8,110 bases of DNA from Pseudomonadota bacterium (GTDB lineage Bacteria; Pseudomonadota; Gammaproteobacteria; Acidithiobacillales; Acidithiobacillaceae), in the NCBI GenBank assembly GCA_021827445.1, contig JAKAVW010000129.1, forward strand, positions 1 to 8,110. Reading direction: 5' to 3'. The position numbers and the translations under genes are program-made. Position 1 is the first letter of the stretch, and each line of letters begins with the position of its first letter. Below, one piece after another: positions 1-6,729 of this stretch. The notes beneath the pieces were generated by a model. That model was not told the DNA's origin and made no database searches. It saw only the letters and a program-made list of their open reading frames with translations.

Positions 1-24
1 ATTGATCATAAAACTGGAGAACAT
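1..24 (-). CDS. Possible fourth gene of the metal-uptake operon, 5' end only
   Basis: On the minus strand an ATG at 24-22 follows the permease stop codon (TAA, 30-28) after three bases. A GAGG motif (33-36 on the plus strand as CCTC) lies 8 nt before it, inside the last codons of the permease, which is good Shine-Dalgarno spacing. Only eight codons are visible (MFSSFMIN) before the window ends, so no family can be assigned. The tight spacing suggests co-transcription and translational coupling with the permease. It could also be a chance ATG. Confidence 0.35.
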
Positions 25-27
25 GCC

Positions 28-933
28 TTATGCCTCACAGTGCGGCCAGATGACCGGTTTCTGGCGCGCCGACAAACCCATCACCTTAGCCACCAGTACC
101 GCCGCCAGATAAAACAGGAACACCAGCGTCACGACAAAAAAGCTCACTGGCCAGGCATTACCGGAAAACCAGTAGTAACTCTCATAGGCCATCCAAATAC
201 CACCCCAGACCGCCGTCAAACCGATAGCAATGGCCCAGAATATCGCCTGTGCCGGACGTCGGCTCAGACGAATCGCCGCACCCGCCGGACCAATGAGCAA
301 AGCCGTCGCCAGCACCGCGCCGATGGCCAGGGCGCAGACCGCCACCGCCAGCCCCAGGGCCAGCAGTTGCAGCAAACCGATCCAACGCAGGGAAATACCC
401 CGTGCTGCCGCCAGATCAGGGTCCACCGCCGTCAACATCATAGGCCGGTAGAGCAGACCCACCAGCAAAAACACCCCGGCGGAGGCCATCAACGCAGGGC
501 CGATAAGACTCTGCGGAATCGCAAACATGGAGCCAAACATCACCGATACCGCCGCACCCGTAGTGCTGGTAGTCGTCACATCCAAATAGAGAAAGAGCGC
601 CGACAGACCCAATCCCGCCCCCAGAACGATGCCCGTGGCAAGATCGCGCTCCCGCACCTTGCGTACACCAAGAAACTCCATGCCGAAGGCCGCAATCCAG
701 GCCATACCCAGAAAGCCCAGCAAGGGACTGATGCCCAGCAGGAAGGAAGCCGCCCCCCCGGCGCTGCTCACGTCGGCCAGGGCATGTCCGGCAAAGGCGT
801 TGCCGCGCAATATGGTAAACACGCCGATCACCGCGCTGACCAACGCTGCGCAAGCACCGACAATCAAGGCGGTTTGCACCGGCCCACTGCTCAGAAAACT
901 GGAATGCGCTAAAAACGTCCACAGATTCCCCAT
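28..933 (-). CDS. Metal ABC transporter permease, ABC-3 family (ZnuB/MntB-like)
   Basis: This 301-residue inner-membrane protein is the transport channel of a zinc/manganese-type ABC importer. It is strongly hydrophobic, with about seven to eight membrane-spanning stretches (for example near residues 20-42, 98-116, 145-162, 185-218, 230-250 and 262-284). Family features are the early loop FAGHALAD (47-54), the cytoplasmic segment DPDLAAARGI (171-180) expected to contact the ATPase, and LLIGPAGAA (212-220) in the hydrophobic core. The ATG at 933 is chosen because the protein then starts like family members and a G-run (942-947 as C on the plus strand) sits 8 nt upstream. The frame stays open to 1122, but that extension lies inside the ATPase gene and is basic and Cys/Arg-rich, so it is not real. 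The ATPase stop is only 4 nt away, so the two are surely co-expressed. The family is certain; the metal is not shown by this subunit. Confidence 0.93.
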   Translation of the reverse strand: MGNLWTFLAHSSFLSSGPVQTALIVGACAALVSAVIGVFTILRGNAFAGHALADVSSAGGAASFLLGISPLLGFLGMAWIAAFGMEFLGVRKVRERDLATGIVLGAGLGLSALFLYLDVTTTSTTGAAVSVMFGSMFAIPQSLIGPALMASAGVFLLVGLLYRPMMLTAVDPDLAAARGISLRWIGLLQLLALGLAVAVCALAIGAVLATALLIGPAGAAIRLSRRPAQAIFWAIAIGLTAVWGGIWMAYESYYWFSGNAWPVSFFVVTLVFLFYLAAVLVAKVMGLSARQKPVIWPHCEA

Positions 934-937
934 AGCG

Positions 938-1762
938 CTAACCCCCCGGCGCAGGATGCAGCACATGCGATGCCGTGCCCGTCTCGGCATCTTCAACGGC
1001 GACATCGGGTAGCACCAGTATCCGCTTGCCGTGACGCAACACCGTAACCGAATAACCATAGAGCTTACCCAACACCTCCGGCTGTACCACCTCCTCCACA
1101 CTTCCCGTAGCAGCTTGTCCATCCACCAGATAGACCAGACGATCCATCACCGGCAGTAGAGGATTCATATCGTGGGCCGTCACCAGCACAGCAATTTGCT
1201 GGGTGTGGGTCAACGTACCGAGTAGTGCGACCAGTGCGTTGGCGCTGCCAAAATCCAGATTGGCCAAGGGCTCGTCGAGAATCAGCAAACGCGGCTGACG
1301 CACCAAAGCATGGGCGATCACCGCCCGCTGTTGCTGACCGCCGGAGAGTTCTCCAACCCGCTGGTCGGCAAAGGCTCCGGCCCCGACCGCGTGCAACGCT
1401 TGGTCCACCAAGGCCTTTTTACGGCCGAGAAACAACGGCAGACCAAGGCGATGGCCATCCAACCCCAACTGCACCAAATCACGGGTCCGCAGGGGGACGT
1501 CCGGGTCAAAGGCAATTTTCTGGGGCACATAACCCACCAGGGCGCGACGCTGATCAGCCGGTGCGCCATCAATCAGGACCTGCCCCGAGCTGTGCGCCGT
1601 CAGGCCTAGCAGGCTACGCAGCAGGGTTGTTTTGCCCGCCCCATTCTCACCGATCAGGGCGCAGAGCTGACCGGGGTAAAGATCAAAACTGACATTCCGT
1701 AAAATGCTGCGGCCGCCCAAATCTACCGAGAGACGAGCAACCGAAAGTACCGGATCAGACAT
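938..1762 (-). CDS. Metal ABC transporter ATP-binding protein (ZnuC/MntB-type ATPase)
   Basis: This 274-residue cytoplasmic ATPase powers the importer. All nucleotide-binding motifs are intact: Walker A GENGAGKTT (38-46), Q-loop glutamine at 81, signature LSGGQQQR (139-146), Walker B LLILDEP (159-165), D-loop LANLD (166-170) and the switch histidine 197 (TAHD). A tail of about 40 residues after the ATPase core (YGYSVTVLRHGKRILVLPD and onward) is usual for this subfamily. I take the ATG at 1762; an in-frame TTG at 1768 would add two residues. No strong ribosome-binding site is visible, but the stop of the binding-protein gene is 13 nt upstream, which fits translational coupling. It is the middle gene of the operon. 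A ZnuC-like role follows from its neighbours, because the ATPase sequence alone does not fix the metal. Confidence 0.94.
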   Translation of the reverse strand: MSDPVLSVARLSVDLGGRSILRNVSFDLYPGQLCALIGENGAGKTTLLRSLLGLTAHSSGQVLIDGAPADQRRALVGYVPQKIAFDPDVPLRTRDLVQLGLDGHRLGLPLFLGRKKALVDQALHAVGAGAFADQRVGELSGGQQQRAVIAHALVRQPRLLILDEPLANLDFGSANALVALLGTLTHTQQIAVLVTAHDMNPLLPVMDRLVYLVDGQAATGSVEEVVQPEVLGKLYGYSVTVLRHGKRILVLPDVAVEDAETGTASHVLHPAPGG

Positions 1763-1775
1763 TGCCAATGCCGGA

Positions 1776-2735
1776 CTACTTCAGCACGGTCGTCGACATA
1801 CCGCGCTCCACGGCATTACGCAGGGCATTGGCTTCCGCCAGCATCCAGGACTGATAACTGTAGCCCCTCGGCATGGTCTCATAGACACCGACCACAGGGA
1901 TATTCTCTGCTTTCGCCTTACTCAGAAAAGAAGCCGTCAATGAATCCGTTACCTGCTGATTGTAGACGAAGATCTTGATCTGATGGTGCTTGATGAGCTG
2001 GTTCTGAATACTCACATCCTGCGGCGCCGGGTCGGTACCATTCATGATGGCGGCCTGCAAATTCCAAGGTGTTTTGATATCGCAACCTGCAGCCTGCAAC
2101 AGGTAGTCTGCAACAGGCTCGGTCACGGCTACCGGCGTGCCACCAAACCGGGCCTTGAATCTGGCGATAACCTGGTACCAGGGCTTCAGAGCAGCGTCAA
2201 ACTTGCGCACATTGGCGGCAAAATAAGCGGCACGAGCCGGATCCAACTCCGTCAGGCGCTGGGCAACCGCCTCGGCGACCGCAGGCATAGTCTCTGGTTT
2301 GTACCAGAGATGGGGGTTTTTGGTGTTTTCCGGCAGGTGAAGCAAATCCTGAACCACAATCACTTTGCGCTTGGGATTAGGGTCTGCCGCAAGAATCTTT
2401 TTGGCCCAGCTGTCGTAGCCTATGCCATTACGGACCACAATCTGCGCCCCAACCATTTCGCGAGCCACGGCAGGGCTGGCTTCAAAAGTATGGGGGTCAG
2501 TATCAGGATTGCTTTCAATAGCGCTGACGGTGACATATTCCCCGCCGATCTGGCCGATTACATTAGCATAGACATTTTCTATGCCCACCGCATGAATCGT
2601 CGCTGCAACCACCACCTGTGCCATGCCCAGCCCGGCAAATAAAGCGATTAGTGGCATCAGAATAGGCACCCGGCTTCGTAAGCAATGGTTAGGTATCGAA
2701 CGGATCCATGCTTTCTGATGATTAAATGGAATCAT
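1776..2735 (-). CDS. Periplasmic metal-binding protein of the ABC importer (ZnuA/PsaA-like, cluster A-I)
   Basis: This 319-residue secreted protein captures the metal and delivers it to the permease. Residues 1-45 look like a Sec signal peptide: a basic N-region with Arg20 and Arg22, a hydrophobic core at about 24-43, and likely cleavage after Ala45. There is no lipobox, so it should be soluble in the periplasm. Family landmarks are DPHTFEASP (80-88), NPHLWYKP (140-147), VTEPVADYL (204-212) and VVGVYETMP (281-289). Read by alignment from memory with ZnuA and PsaA, these place His82, His142, Glu206 and Glu286 at the four ligand positions. Glu at the third position is typical of Mn/Fe binders such as PsaA, whereas zinc binders use His, and the His-rich loop of classical ZnuA is absent. 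The ATG at 2735 is preferred over two ATGs at 2762 and 2759 because GAGGA lies 7 nt before it. It heads the operon, behind a promoter with a palindromic operator. Confidence 0.92.
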   Translation of the reverse strand: MIPFNHQKAWIRSIPNHCLRSRVPILMPLIALFAGLGMAQVVVAATIHAVGIENVYANVIGQIGGEYVTVSAIESNPDTDPHTFEASPAVAREMVGAQIVVRNGIGYDSWAKKILAADPNPKRKVIVVQDLLHLPENTKNPHLWYKPETMPAVAEAVAQRLTELDPARAAYFAANVRKFDAALKPWYQVIARFKARFGGTPVAVTEPVADYLLQAAGCDIKTPWNLQAAIMNGTDPAPQDVSIQNQLIKHHQIKIFVYNQQVTDSLTASFLSKAKAENIPVVGVYETMPRGYSYQSWMLAEANALRNAVERGMSTTVLK

Positions 2736-2742
2736 AGACAAA

Positions 2743-2747
2743 TCCTC
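2743..2747 (-). promoter_or_regulatory. Ribosome-binding site that decides the binding-protein start
   Basis: The minus strand reads GAGGA, 7 nt before the ATG at 2735. The in-frame ATG pair at 2762 and 2759 has only a weak AGG upstream. This supports the shorter product (319 rather than 328 residues), which also gives a more normal signal peptide. Confidence 0.7.
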
Positions 2748-2789
2748 GGAGGCGGACATCATGACCTGCAGACAAGCACCATCTTTTAA

Positions 2790-2804
2790 TGCAACCTTGT
2801 TGCA
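2790..2804. promoter_or_regulatory. Perfect palindrome, probable operator of the metal-uptake operon
   Basis: The sequence TGCAAC-CTT-GTTGCA is an exact inverted repeat with 6-bp arms and a 3-bp centre. It overlaps the last base of the predicted -10 box of the metal operon and covers the expected transcription start near 2797, the usual place for a repressor site. A Fur-family (Zur, Fur, Mur) or DtxR-family (MntR) metalloregulator is the natural candidate given the operon. The sequence does not match the Zur or Fur boxes of enteric bacteria that I remember, so the regulator is left open. It lies about 66 bp upstream of the divergent TATAAT box. Confidence 0.6.
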
Positions 2805-2832
2805 ATCTAGTGAAGCAAAGCACCATTGTCAA
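2804..2832 (-). promoter_or_regulatory. Sigma70-type promoter of the metal-uptake operon
   Basis: On the minus strand a perfect -35 box TTGACA (2832-2827) is followed after exactly 17 bp by TAGATT (2809-2804), which matches four of six bases of the -10 consensus. Transcription would start near 2797, giving a leader of about 62 nt before the ATG at 2735. The palindrome at 2790-2804 sits directly on the start site. Confidence 0.6.
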
Positions 2833-2891
2833 GCGTGAAAATACACGAGCAGGTGACGCGCGCTTACTCTATAATTAAAGGCTTTCACGCT
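2832..2891. repeat. Inverted 9-bp repeat bracketing the divergent promoter region
   Basis: AGCGTGAAA at 2832-2840 recurs as its exact reverse complement TTTCACGCT at 2883-2891, separated by 42 bp. One arm abuts the -35 box of the metal operon and the other lies just after the TATAAT box that faces pmbA. It may be a pair of half-sites for one DNA-binding protein, or chance. The gap is too long for a simple hairpin or a terminator. Confidence 0.4.
2870..2875 (+). promoter_or_regulatory. Putative -10 box of the pmbA promoter
   Basis: A perfect TATAAT faces pmbA in an otherwise G+C-rich stretch, and transcription would start near 2882. No convincing -35 box lies 16-18 bp upstream (the bases there read roughly GAGCAG), so the promoter may be weak or need an activator. 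The resulting leader of about 140 nt is long and contains a hairpin and a short reading frame. Confidence 0.4.
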
Positions 2892-2948
2892 CGGCACTGG
2901 AGATTAGCAGACATACAGAACGTCTTGCGCAGGAGCATCCGAACCGGT

Positions 2949-2977
2949 CCCAAGCTTCCCCTGCCCTGAAGCTTGGG
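2949..2977 (+). promoter_or_regulatory. Strong hairpin in the pmbA leader
   Basis: CCCAAGCTTC (2949-2958) pairs perfectly with GAAGCTTGGG (2968-2977) around a 9-nt loop, and a T-G pair can extend the stem by one. No T-run follows on the plus strand or on the minus strand, so it is not a typical intrinsic terminator. Its right arm runs into the G-rich stretch (2975-2979) that would be the ribosome-binding site of the short frame at 2984, so folding could mask that site. Confidence 0.5.
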
Positions 2978-2983
2978 GGTAAG

Positions 2984-3025
2984 ATGGAGCGATTACTTCA
3001 TTATCTGCGGGAAAACACCTCATGA
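2984..3025 (+). CDS. Possible 13-codon upstream reading frame overlapping the pmbA start
   Basis: ATG at 2984 opens a frame for MERLLHYLRENTS that ends with TGA at 3023-3025, so the stop shares ATGA with the pmbA start codon at 3022. A GGGGGT stretch lies a few bases upstream. Such an overlap allows ribosomes to terminate and restart on pmbA, whose own ribosome-binding site is poor. The frame is open back to a TAA at 2876, but no ATG, GTG or TTG precedes 2984. It is either a leader peptide or a coincidence; I cannot assign a product function. Confidence 0.2.
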   Translation: MERLLHYLRENTS

Positions 3026-4368
3026 GCCAAGCCCCCCACTCCACCTTCGATACCGGCACACTGACCCAGATTGTTGACGACGTGTTGAGCCTTACCCGCG
3101 AACAGGGCGCCAGTGCGGCGGAGGCTTCCGCCAGCACCGGCAAAGGCTTGTCGGTAACCGTGCGTCTGGGGGAAGTCGAGTCTATCGAATACCATCAGGA
3201 CAAGGGGCTGGGGGTCACCGTCTATCTGGGCCAGTCCAAAGGCAGTGCCTCCACTTCCGACTTTTCCCGCAAGGCCTTGTCAGAGACGGTTTCAGCGGCG
3301 CTCACCATTGCCCGGCATACGGCGGCAGACCCTTTTGCCGGGCTCGCCGATCCCGAACTTTTCGCCAAAAACTTCCCGGATCTGGACCTCTATCATCCCT
3401 GGTCCATAGATGCCGACACCGCCGCTGATCTGGCACGCCGCTGTGAAGCGGCCGCTCGCGATAGCGATCCGCGCATCCACAACTCCGAAGGCGGCAGCCT
3501 CGGCACTGGCGAGGGCACGTCGGTCTATGGCAATAGCCTGGGTTTCATGGGCAACAGCCGTTCCTCACGGCATAGCCTGTCCTGCTCGGTCATTGCCGAA
3601 GACAGCAAAGGCGGCATGCAACGGGACTACTGGTACGATGTAGCCCGCGCCGCTGATGCCCTGGCAACACCGGAAGCTATCGGCAAAACAGCAGCACAGC
3701 GGGCTCTGCGCCGACTGGATGCCCGTAAGGTAGCCACTACCAAAGCCCCGGTACTTTTCGAAAATCAGGTCGCATCCAGTGTCATCGGCCACCTCGCCAG
3801 CGCCATCAGCGGCGGCAGCCTGTATCGCAAAAGCTCCTTCCTGGTCGACAGTCTCGGCAAGCAGCTTTTCCCGGAACACATCCGCATTTATGAAGAACCG
3901 TTACGACGGCGCGGACTGGGCAGCAGCAGTTTCGATGGCGAAGGCGTCGCCACCCAAAACCGCGACATTATCGCCGGTGGTGTATTGGAAGGTTACATTC
4001 TCGACAGCTACAGCGCCCGCAAATTAAACATGAAGACCACGGGTAATGCCGGCGGCATCCACAATCTCACCCTGCAACCCGGAGACACCTCCCTGGAGGG
4101 CCTGCTCCGTCAGATGGGGCGCGGCCTACTGGTTACCGAACTCATCGGCTTCGGCATCAACATGGTGACCGGCGACTACTCACGGGGCGCAGCCGGCTTC
4201 TGGGTCGAGCACGGGGAGATTCAATATCCCGTTGAAGAGATCACCATCGCCAGCACCTTGCAGGCCATGTTCCAGGGCATGAGCGTGGTGGGTAGTGATA
4301 TGCTCATCCACGGCAATACCGGTTGCCCCTCTATCCTCATCGACGAGATGATGATTGCTGGCGACTGA
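3022..4368 (+). CDS. pmbA: PmbA/TldE, subunit of the TldD/TldE metalloprotease
   Basis: This 448-residue cytosolic protein matches PmbA (TldE), about 450 residues in E. coli. With TldD it forms the heterodimeric peptidase that matures or degrades certain peptides (microcin B17 and the CcdA antitoxin in E. coli). Recognisable blocks are the N-terminal domain with EYHQDKGLGVTVYLG (56-70), then FDGEGVATQ (304-312), SYSARKLNMKTTGNAGG (329-345) and the highly conserved GDYSRGAAGFWVEHGEIQYP (384-403). No HExxxH motif is present, as expected because the metal site belongs to TldD. The ATG at 3022 has only a weak GGGA 10-13 nt upstream, but it overlaps the stop of a short upstream frame. tldD is not in the window, which is common since the two genes are often unlinked. 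The gene's last 32 nt overlap the end of lnt on the other strand. Confidence 0.96.
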   Translation: MSQAPHSTFDTGTLTQIVDDVLSLTREQGASAAEASASTGKGLSVTVRLGEVESIEYHQDKGLGVTVYLGQSKGSASTSDFSRKALSETVSAALTIARHTAADPFAGLADPELFAKNFPDLDLYHPWSIDADTAADLARRCEAAARDSDPRIHNSEGGSLGTGEGTSVYGNSLGFMGNSRSSRHSLSCSVIAEDSKGGMQRDYWYDVARAADALATPEAIGKTAAQRALRRLDARKVATTKAPVLFENQVASSVIGHLASAISGGSLYRKSSFLVDSLGKQLFPEHIRIYEEPLRRRGLGSSSFDGEGVATQNRDIIAGGVLEGYILDSYSARKLNMKTTGNAGGIHNLTLQPGDTSLEGLLRQMGRGLLVTELIGFGINMVTGDYSRGAAGFWVEHGEIQYPVEEITIASTLQAMFQGMSVVGSDMLIHGNTGCPSILIDEMMIAGD

Positions 4369-5857
4369 GGACGACGGCCACCAGCAGCAGAATCAAGCTG
4401 AACAGCAGATAGGGGAAACTGCCCCAGCGCCCGTAAGGCGTTTCTCCAGCCATCGGCTGAATGGCCCCATTCAGGGTACCCACCACAAACTGGGGTAATT
4501 GCGAAAGCACCCGTCCATGCGGCGAGATCAGGGCGGTAATGCCCGTATTGGTCGCACGGACATCGGGCTTCTGCTCCTGCAAGGACTGCATCGCCGCCAT
4601 TTGCAGGCTTTGCGCTGCGGCGATGCTATGGCCATACCAGGCATAATCACTGATATTCAAAAGAAAAGTGGCACCCTCCTCTACACCCTTGCGCACATCC
4701 CGGGAGAAGGACTCTTCATAACAGATGGTTATACCGGCTTTCTGTCCATCTACGGGCAAAACATAAGGCCCATGCCCGGGAGAAAAGCTCCCCAGTCCCG
4801 GTAAAAAATGATGCACCAGCGGCGCGAGCAGGCTCGGTATCGGGATGTATTCCCCAAAAGGCACCAGATGCTCTTTCTGGTACCAACGCAAGGGAGCTTT
4901 GCCATCAATTTCCATGGTTGCATTGTAATACTTGTGGCCCGCATCTTCGGGAATACCTATGAGCAGGATTTTATGGTGCATCGCTGACCACTGCTGCAAT
5001 TGCGCAATCAGGCCCGGAATTTCCGTCTGAAAAATGGGAAAGGCCGTTTCCGGCAGGACGATCAATTGGGTATCCGGCGGTGTCTGCAAGATCAGATCAA
5101 CGTAGTGATGCAAAATATCGCTGATTTTACCAGCATTCCACTTCTCAGTGATGGGAATATTACCCTGCAGCAGACTCACCCGCAGCAGTTTGCCTGCGGG
5201 ATGGGTGAACGACACGGATGCCGCCGCCATGGCCACGCCGAAAATCACGAGGAGCGAGGCGACACCACCCATCAGTATATGACGGGACCGCCGCCGTTGC
5301 AGCATATAGACCAGGATGGCCGCCACCCCGGCGGTCGCCAGCCCCACTCCATACTGCCCCAGCCAGGGTGCAAAACCGCCGAGAAAGGCATGGGTCTGGG
5401 TATATCCCGTCGCCAGCCAGGGGAAGCCTGTAAAGAGACGTGCCCGCGCCCATTCCCCAAAAATCCACAACACCGGCAGCGCCAGCAACCGGGCATTGCC
5501 GACAAAAAAGCGGGTGGCCAGCCATAAGGCCAGCGCCGCATAGACGGCACAACAAGCCGCTAGCAAAGCGACGGCCCCTTCAGCCAATGCCCAATCCATG
5601 TTGGCAAAATTATGCAGGGTAATGGCGATCCAGCTGGTTCCCGCCGCAAAAGCCGCAAAACCGAAAGCGGTGCCCAGGGCGGCTGCACGGTGCGGACGCT
5701 CCTCTGTGACCGCCAGCCAAAACAGGCCAAAAAGCAGGGCGATGGCCAGCGGCCACAAAGCAAAGGGCGCAAAGGCCAAGGGCCAGGCTACACCCAAAAT
5801 CAACGCAGCTAGAAGCCGCGCAGGAAAGTGCGGCTTTTTCAGCACGCCACCCTTCAC
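4337..5857 (-). CDS. lnt: Apolipoprotein N-acyltransferase
   Basis: Lnt adds the third acyl chain to the N-terminal cysteine of lipoproteins at the periplasmic face of the inner membrane. The 506-residue protein has the family layout: an N-terminal block of about seven to eight membrane segments (roughly 14-214), a nitrilase-like domain (about 225-465) and a final membrane helix (480-498). The catalytic triad is intact as Glu270 (LPETAFP), Lys328 (YQKEHLVPFGEY) and Cys379 (ICYEESF); Glu336 and Glu381 match further functionally important glutamates. The loop usually written SNDAWFG reads SDYAWYG here (403-409). The start codon is GTG at 5857, overlapping the corC stop as GTGA. A second GTG at 5845 has a better ribosome-binding site (AAGGG) and would remove four residues. 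It is the last visible gene of the ybeZ-ybeY-corC-lnt block and overlaps pmbA by 32 nt tail to tail. Confidence 0.96.
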   Translation of the reverse strand: MKGGVLKKPHFPARLLAALILGVAWPLAFAPFALWPLAIALLFGLFWLAVTEERPHRAAALGTAFGFAAFAAGTSWIAITLHNFANMDWALAEGAVALLAACCAVYAALALWLATRFFVGNARLLALPVLWIFGEWARARLFTGFPWLATGYTQTHAFLGGFAPWLGQYGVGLATAGVAAILVYMLQRRRSRHILMGGVASLLVIFGVAMAAASVSFTHPAGKLLRVSLLQGNIPITEKWNAGKISDILHHYVDLILQTPPDTQLIVLPETAFPIFQTEIPGLIAQLQQWSAMHHKILLIGIPEDAGHKYYNATMEIDGKAPLRWYQKEHLVPFGEYIPIPSLLAPLVHHFLPGLGSFSPGHGPYVLPVDGQKAGITICYEESFSRDVRKGVEEGATFLLNISDYAWYGHSIAAAQSLQMAAMQSLQEQKPDVRATNTGITALISPHGRVLSQLPQFVVGTLNGAIQPMAGETPYGRWGSFPYLLFSLILLLVAVVLSRQQSSSRR

Positions 5858-6729
5858 GCGCTATCTTGAGGCGCCGTTTCCGGCAGGGATGCACTGCGCG
5901 GCGGTGTCACCCGCAAAATCTGCACCCGCTTACGATCCGCTCGCAATACCTCCAGCCGCAAATTCCCTTCTTCAATTACTTCACCCATACGTGGCACATG
6001 CCCTAAGCGCGTCGCCACCCAGCCGCCCAGGGTATCGGCATGACCATCCGCCATCTGCGCCACAAAGTGTGCGTTAAATTCTTCCAGTGGAATCAAAGCA
6101 TTAACCAGAAAATCACCATCCTCCCGCGGCGCGATCATCACATCCTCATCAATATCATATTCATCCTCAATTTCACCGACGATGATTTCCAGCACATCCT
6201 CAATGGTGATCAGCCCGGCGACACCGCCATACTCATCTACCACCACGGCCATGTGATGCCGACCCGTGCGGAACTCGTAGAGCAAGTGATCCAGATGCTT
6301 GCTTTCAGGGATAAAAGTCGCCGGACGGAGCAATTCCGCCAGTCGCAGCGTCGGCATGTCACCCCGACAACCCCGCAACAGATCTTTGGCCAGGAGAATG
6401 CCGCGCACATCATCGCGGTCATCCCCCACCACTGGAAAACGCGAGTGCCCCACCTCGGACACATGGGCAATAATCTCTGCTATAGGCATATCCAGTTCGA
6501 TCACTTCCATCTGTGGCCGAGGAATCATCACATCCCGCACCGTGAGCTCGCCCATGCGGAAAATTCCGTCCACCATCCGCGCCGCTTCAGCGTCGATGAT
6601 CTGCCGCTCGCCCGCCTCGCGGACCAGTTCCAGCAGGGTATCCTGATCTTCCACATTGCCGCGCAAGGACTGGGTAAAACGTTCCCACCAGCCCCGTGGT
6701 CGTTCCTGGCTAGTTCGATCTTCACTCAT
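5854..6729 (-). CDS. corC: CorC/HlyC-family CBS-domain protein (YbeX)
   Basis: The 291-residue protein is the short, soluble form of the CorC/HlyC family, with no membrane segment. It has an N-terminal helical region (about 28-62), two CBS domains (about 66-125 and 130-190) and a C-terminal transporter-associated domain (about 205-276). Diagnostic strings are DVMIPRPQM (66-74), the CBS segment GHSRFPVV (94-101) and VVVDEYGGVAGLITIEDVLE (162-181). CorC was linked to Mg/Co efflux in enteric bacteria, and YbeX in E. coli also to ribosome-related phenotypes, so the exact role is unsettled; CBS pairs usually bind adenine nucleotides. The ATG at 6729 overlaps the ybeY stop by 8 nt, and the stop overlaps the lnt start. 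The C-terminal tail after about 276 is unconserved-looking. The family call is secure. Confidence 0.95.
   Translation of the reverse strand: MSEDRTSQERPRGWWERFTQSLRGNVEDQDTLLELVREAGERQIIDAEAARMVDGIFRMGELTVRDVMIPRPQMEVIELDMPIAEIIAHVSEVGHSRFPVVGDDRDDVRGILLAKDLLRGCRGDMPTLRLAELLRPATFIPESKHLDHLLYEFRTGRHHMAVVVDEYGGVAGLITIEDVLEIIVGEIEDEYDIDEDVMIAPREDGDFLVNALIPLEEFNAHFVAQMADGHADTLGGWVATRLGHVPRMGEVIEEGNLRLEVLRADRKRVQILRVTPPRSASLPETAPQDSA

Noticed and set aside
40..912. Long plus-strand open frame opposite the permease
   Set aside because: Its translation is extremely rich in Gln, Arg, His and Thr with no hydrophobic core, the typical shadow of a membrane-protein gene on the other strand.
934..1122. 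Extension of the permease frame upstream to an apparent start at 1122
   Set aside because: It lies wholly inside the ATPase gene, is rich in Arg and Cys, and looks unlike the N-terminus of this family. The ATG at 933 has a ribosome-binding site.
2094..2117. Direct repeat CTGCAACAGG occurring twice, 14 bp apart
   Set aside because: It lies within the conserved coding region of the binding protein, the period is not a multiple of three, and no third copy exists, so it is probably chance.
2949..2977. The leader hairpin as an intrinsic terminator
   Set aside because: There is no T-run after the stem in either direction, and no gene ends next to it.
4313..4328. Small hairpin GGCAA/TTGCC as a terminator for lnt
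   Set aside because: The stem is only 5 bp, it lies within pmbA, and no T-run follows on the minus strand.
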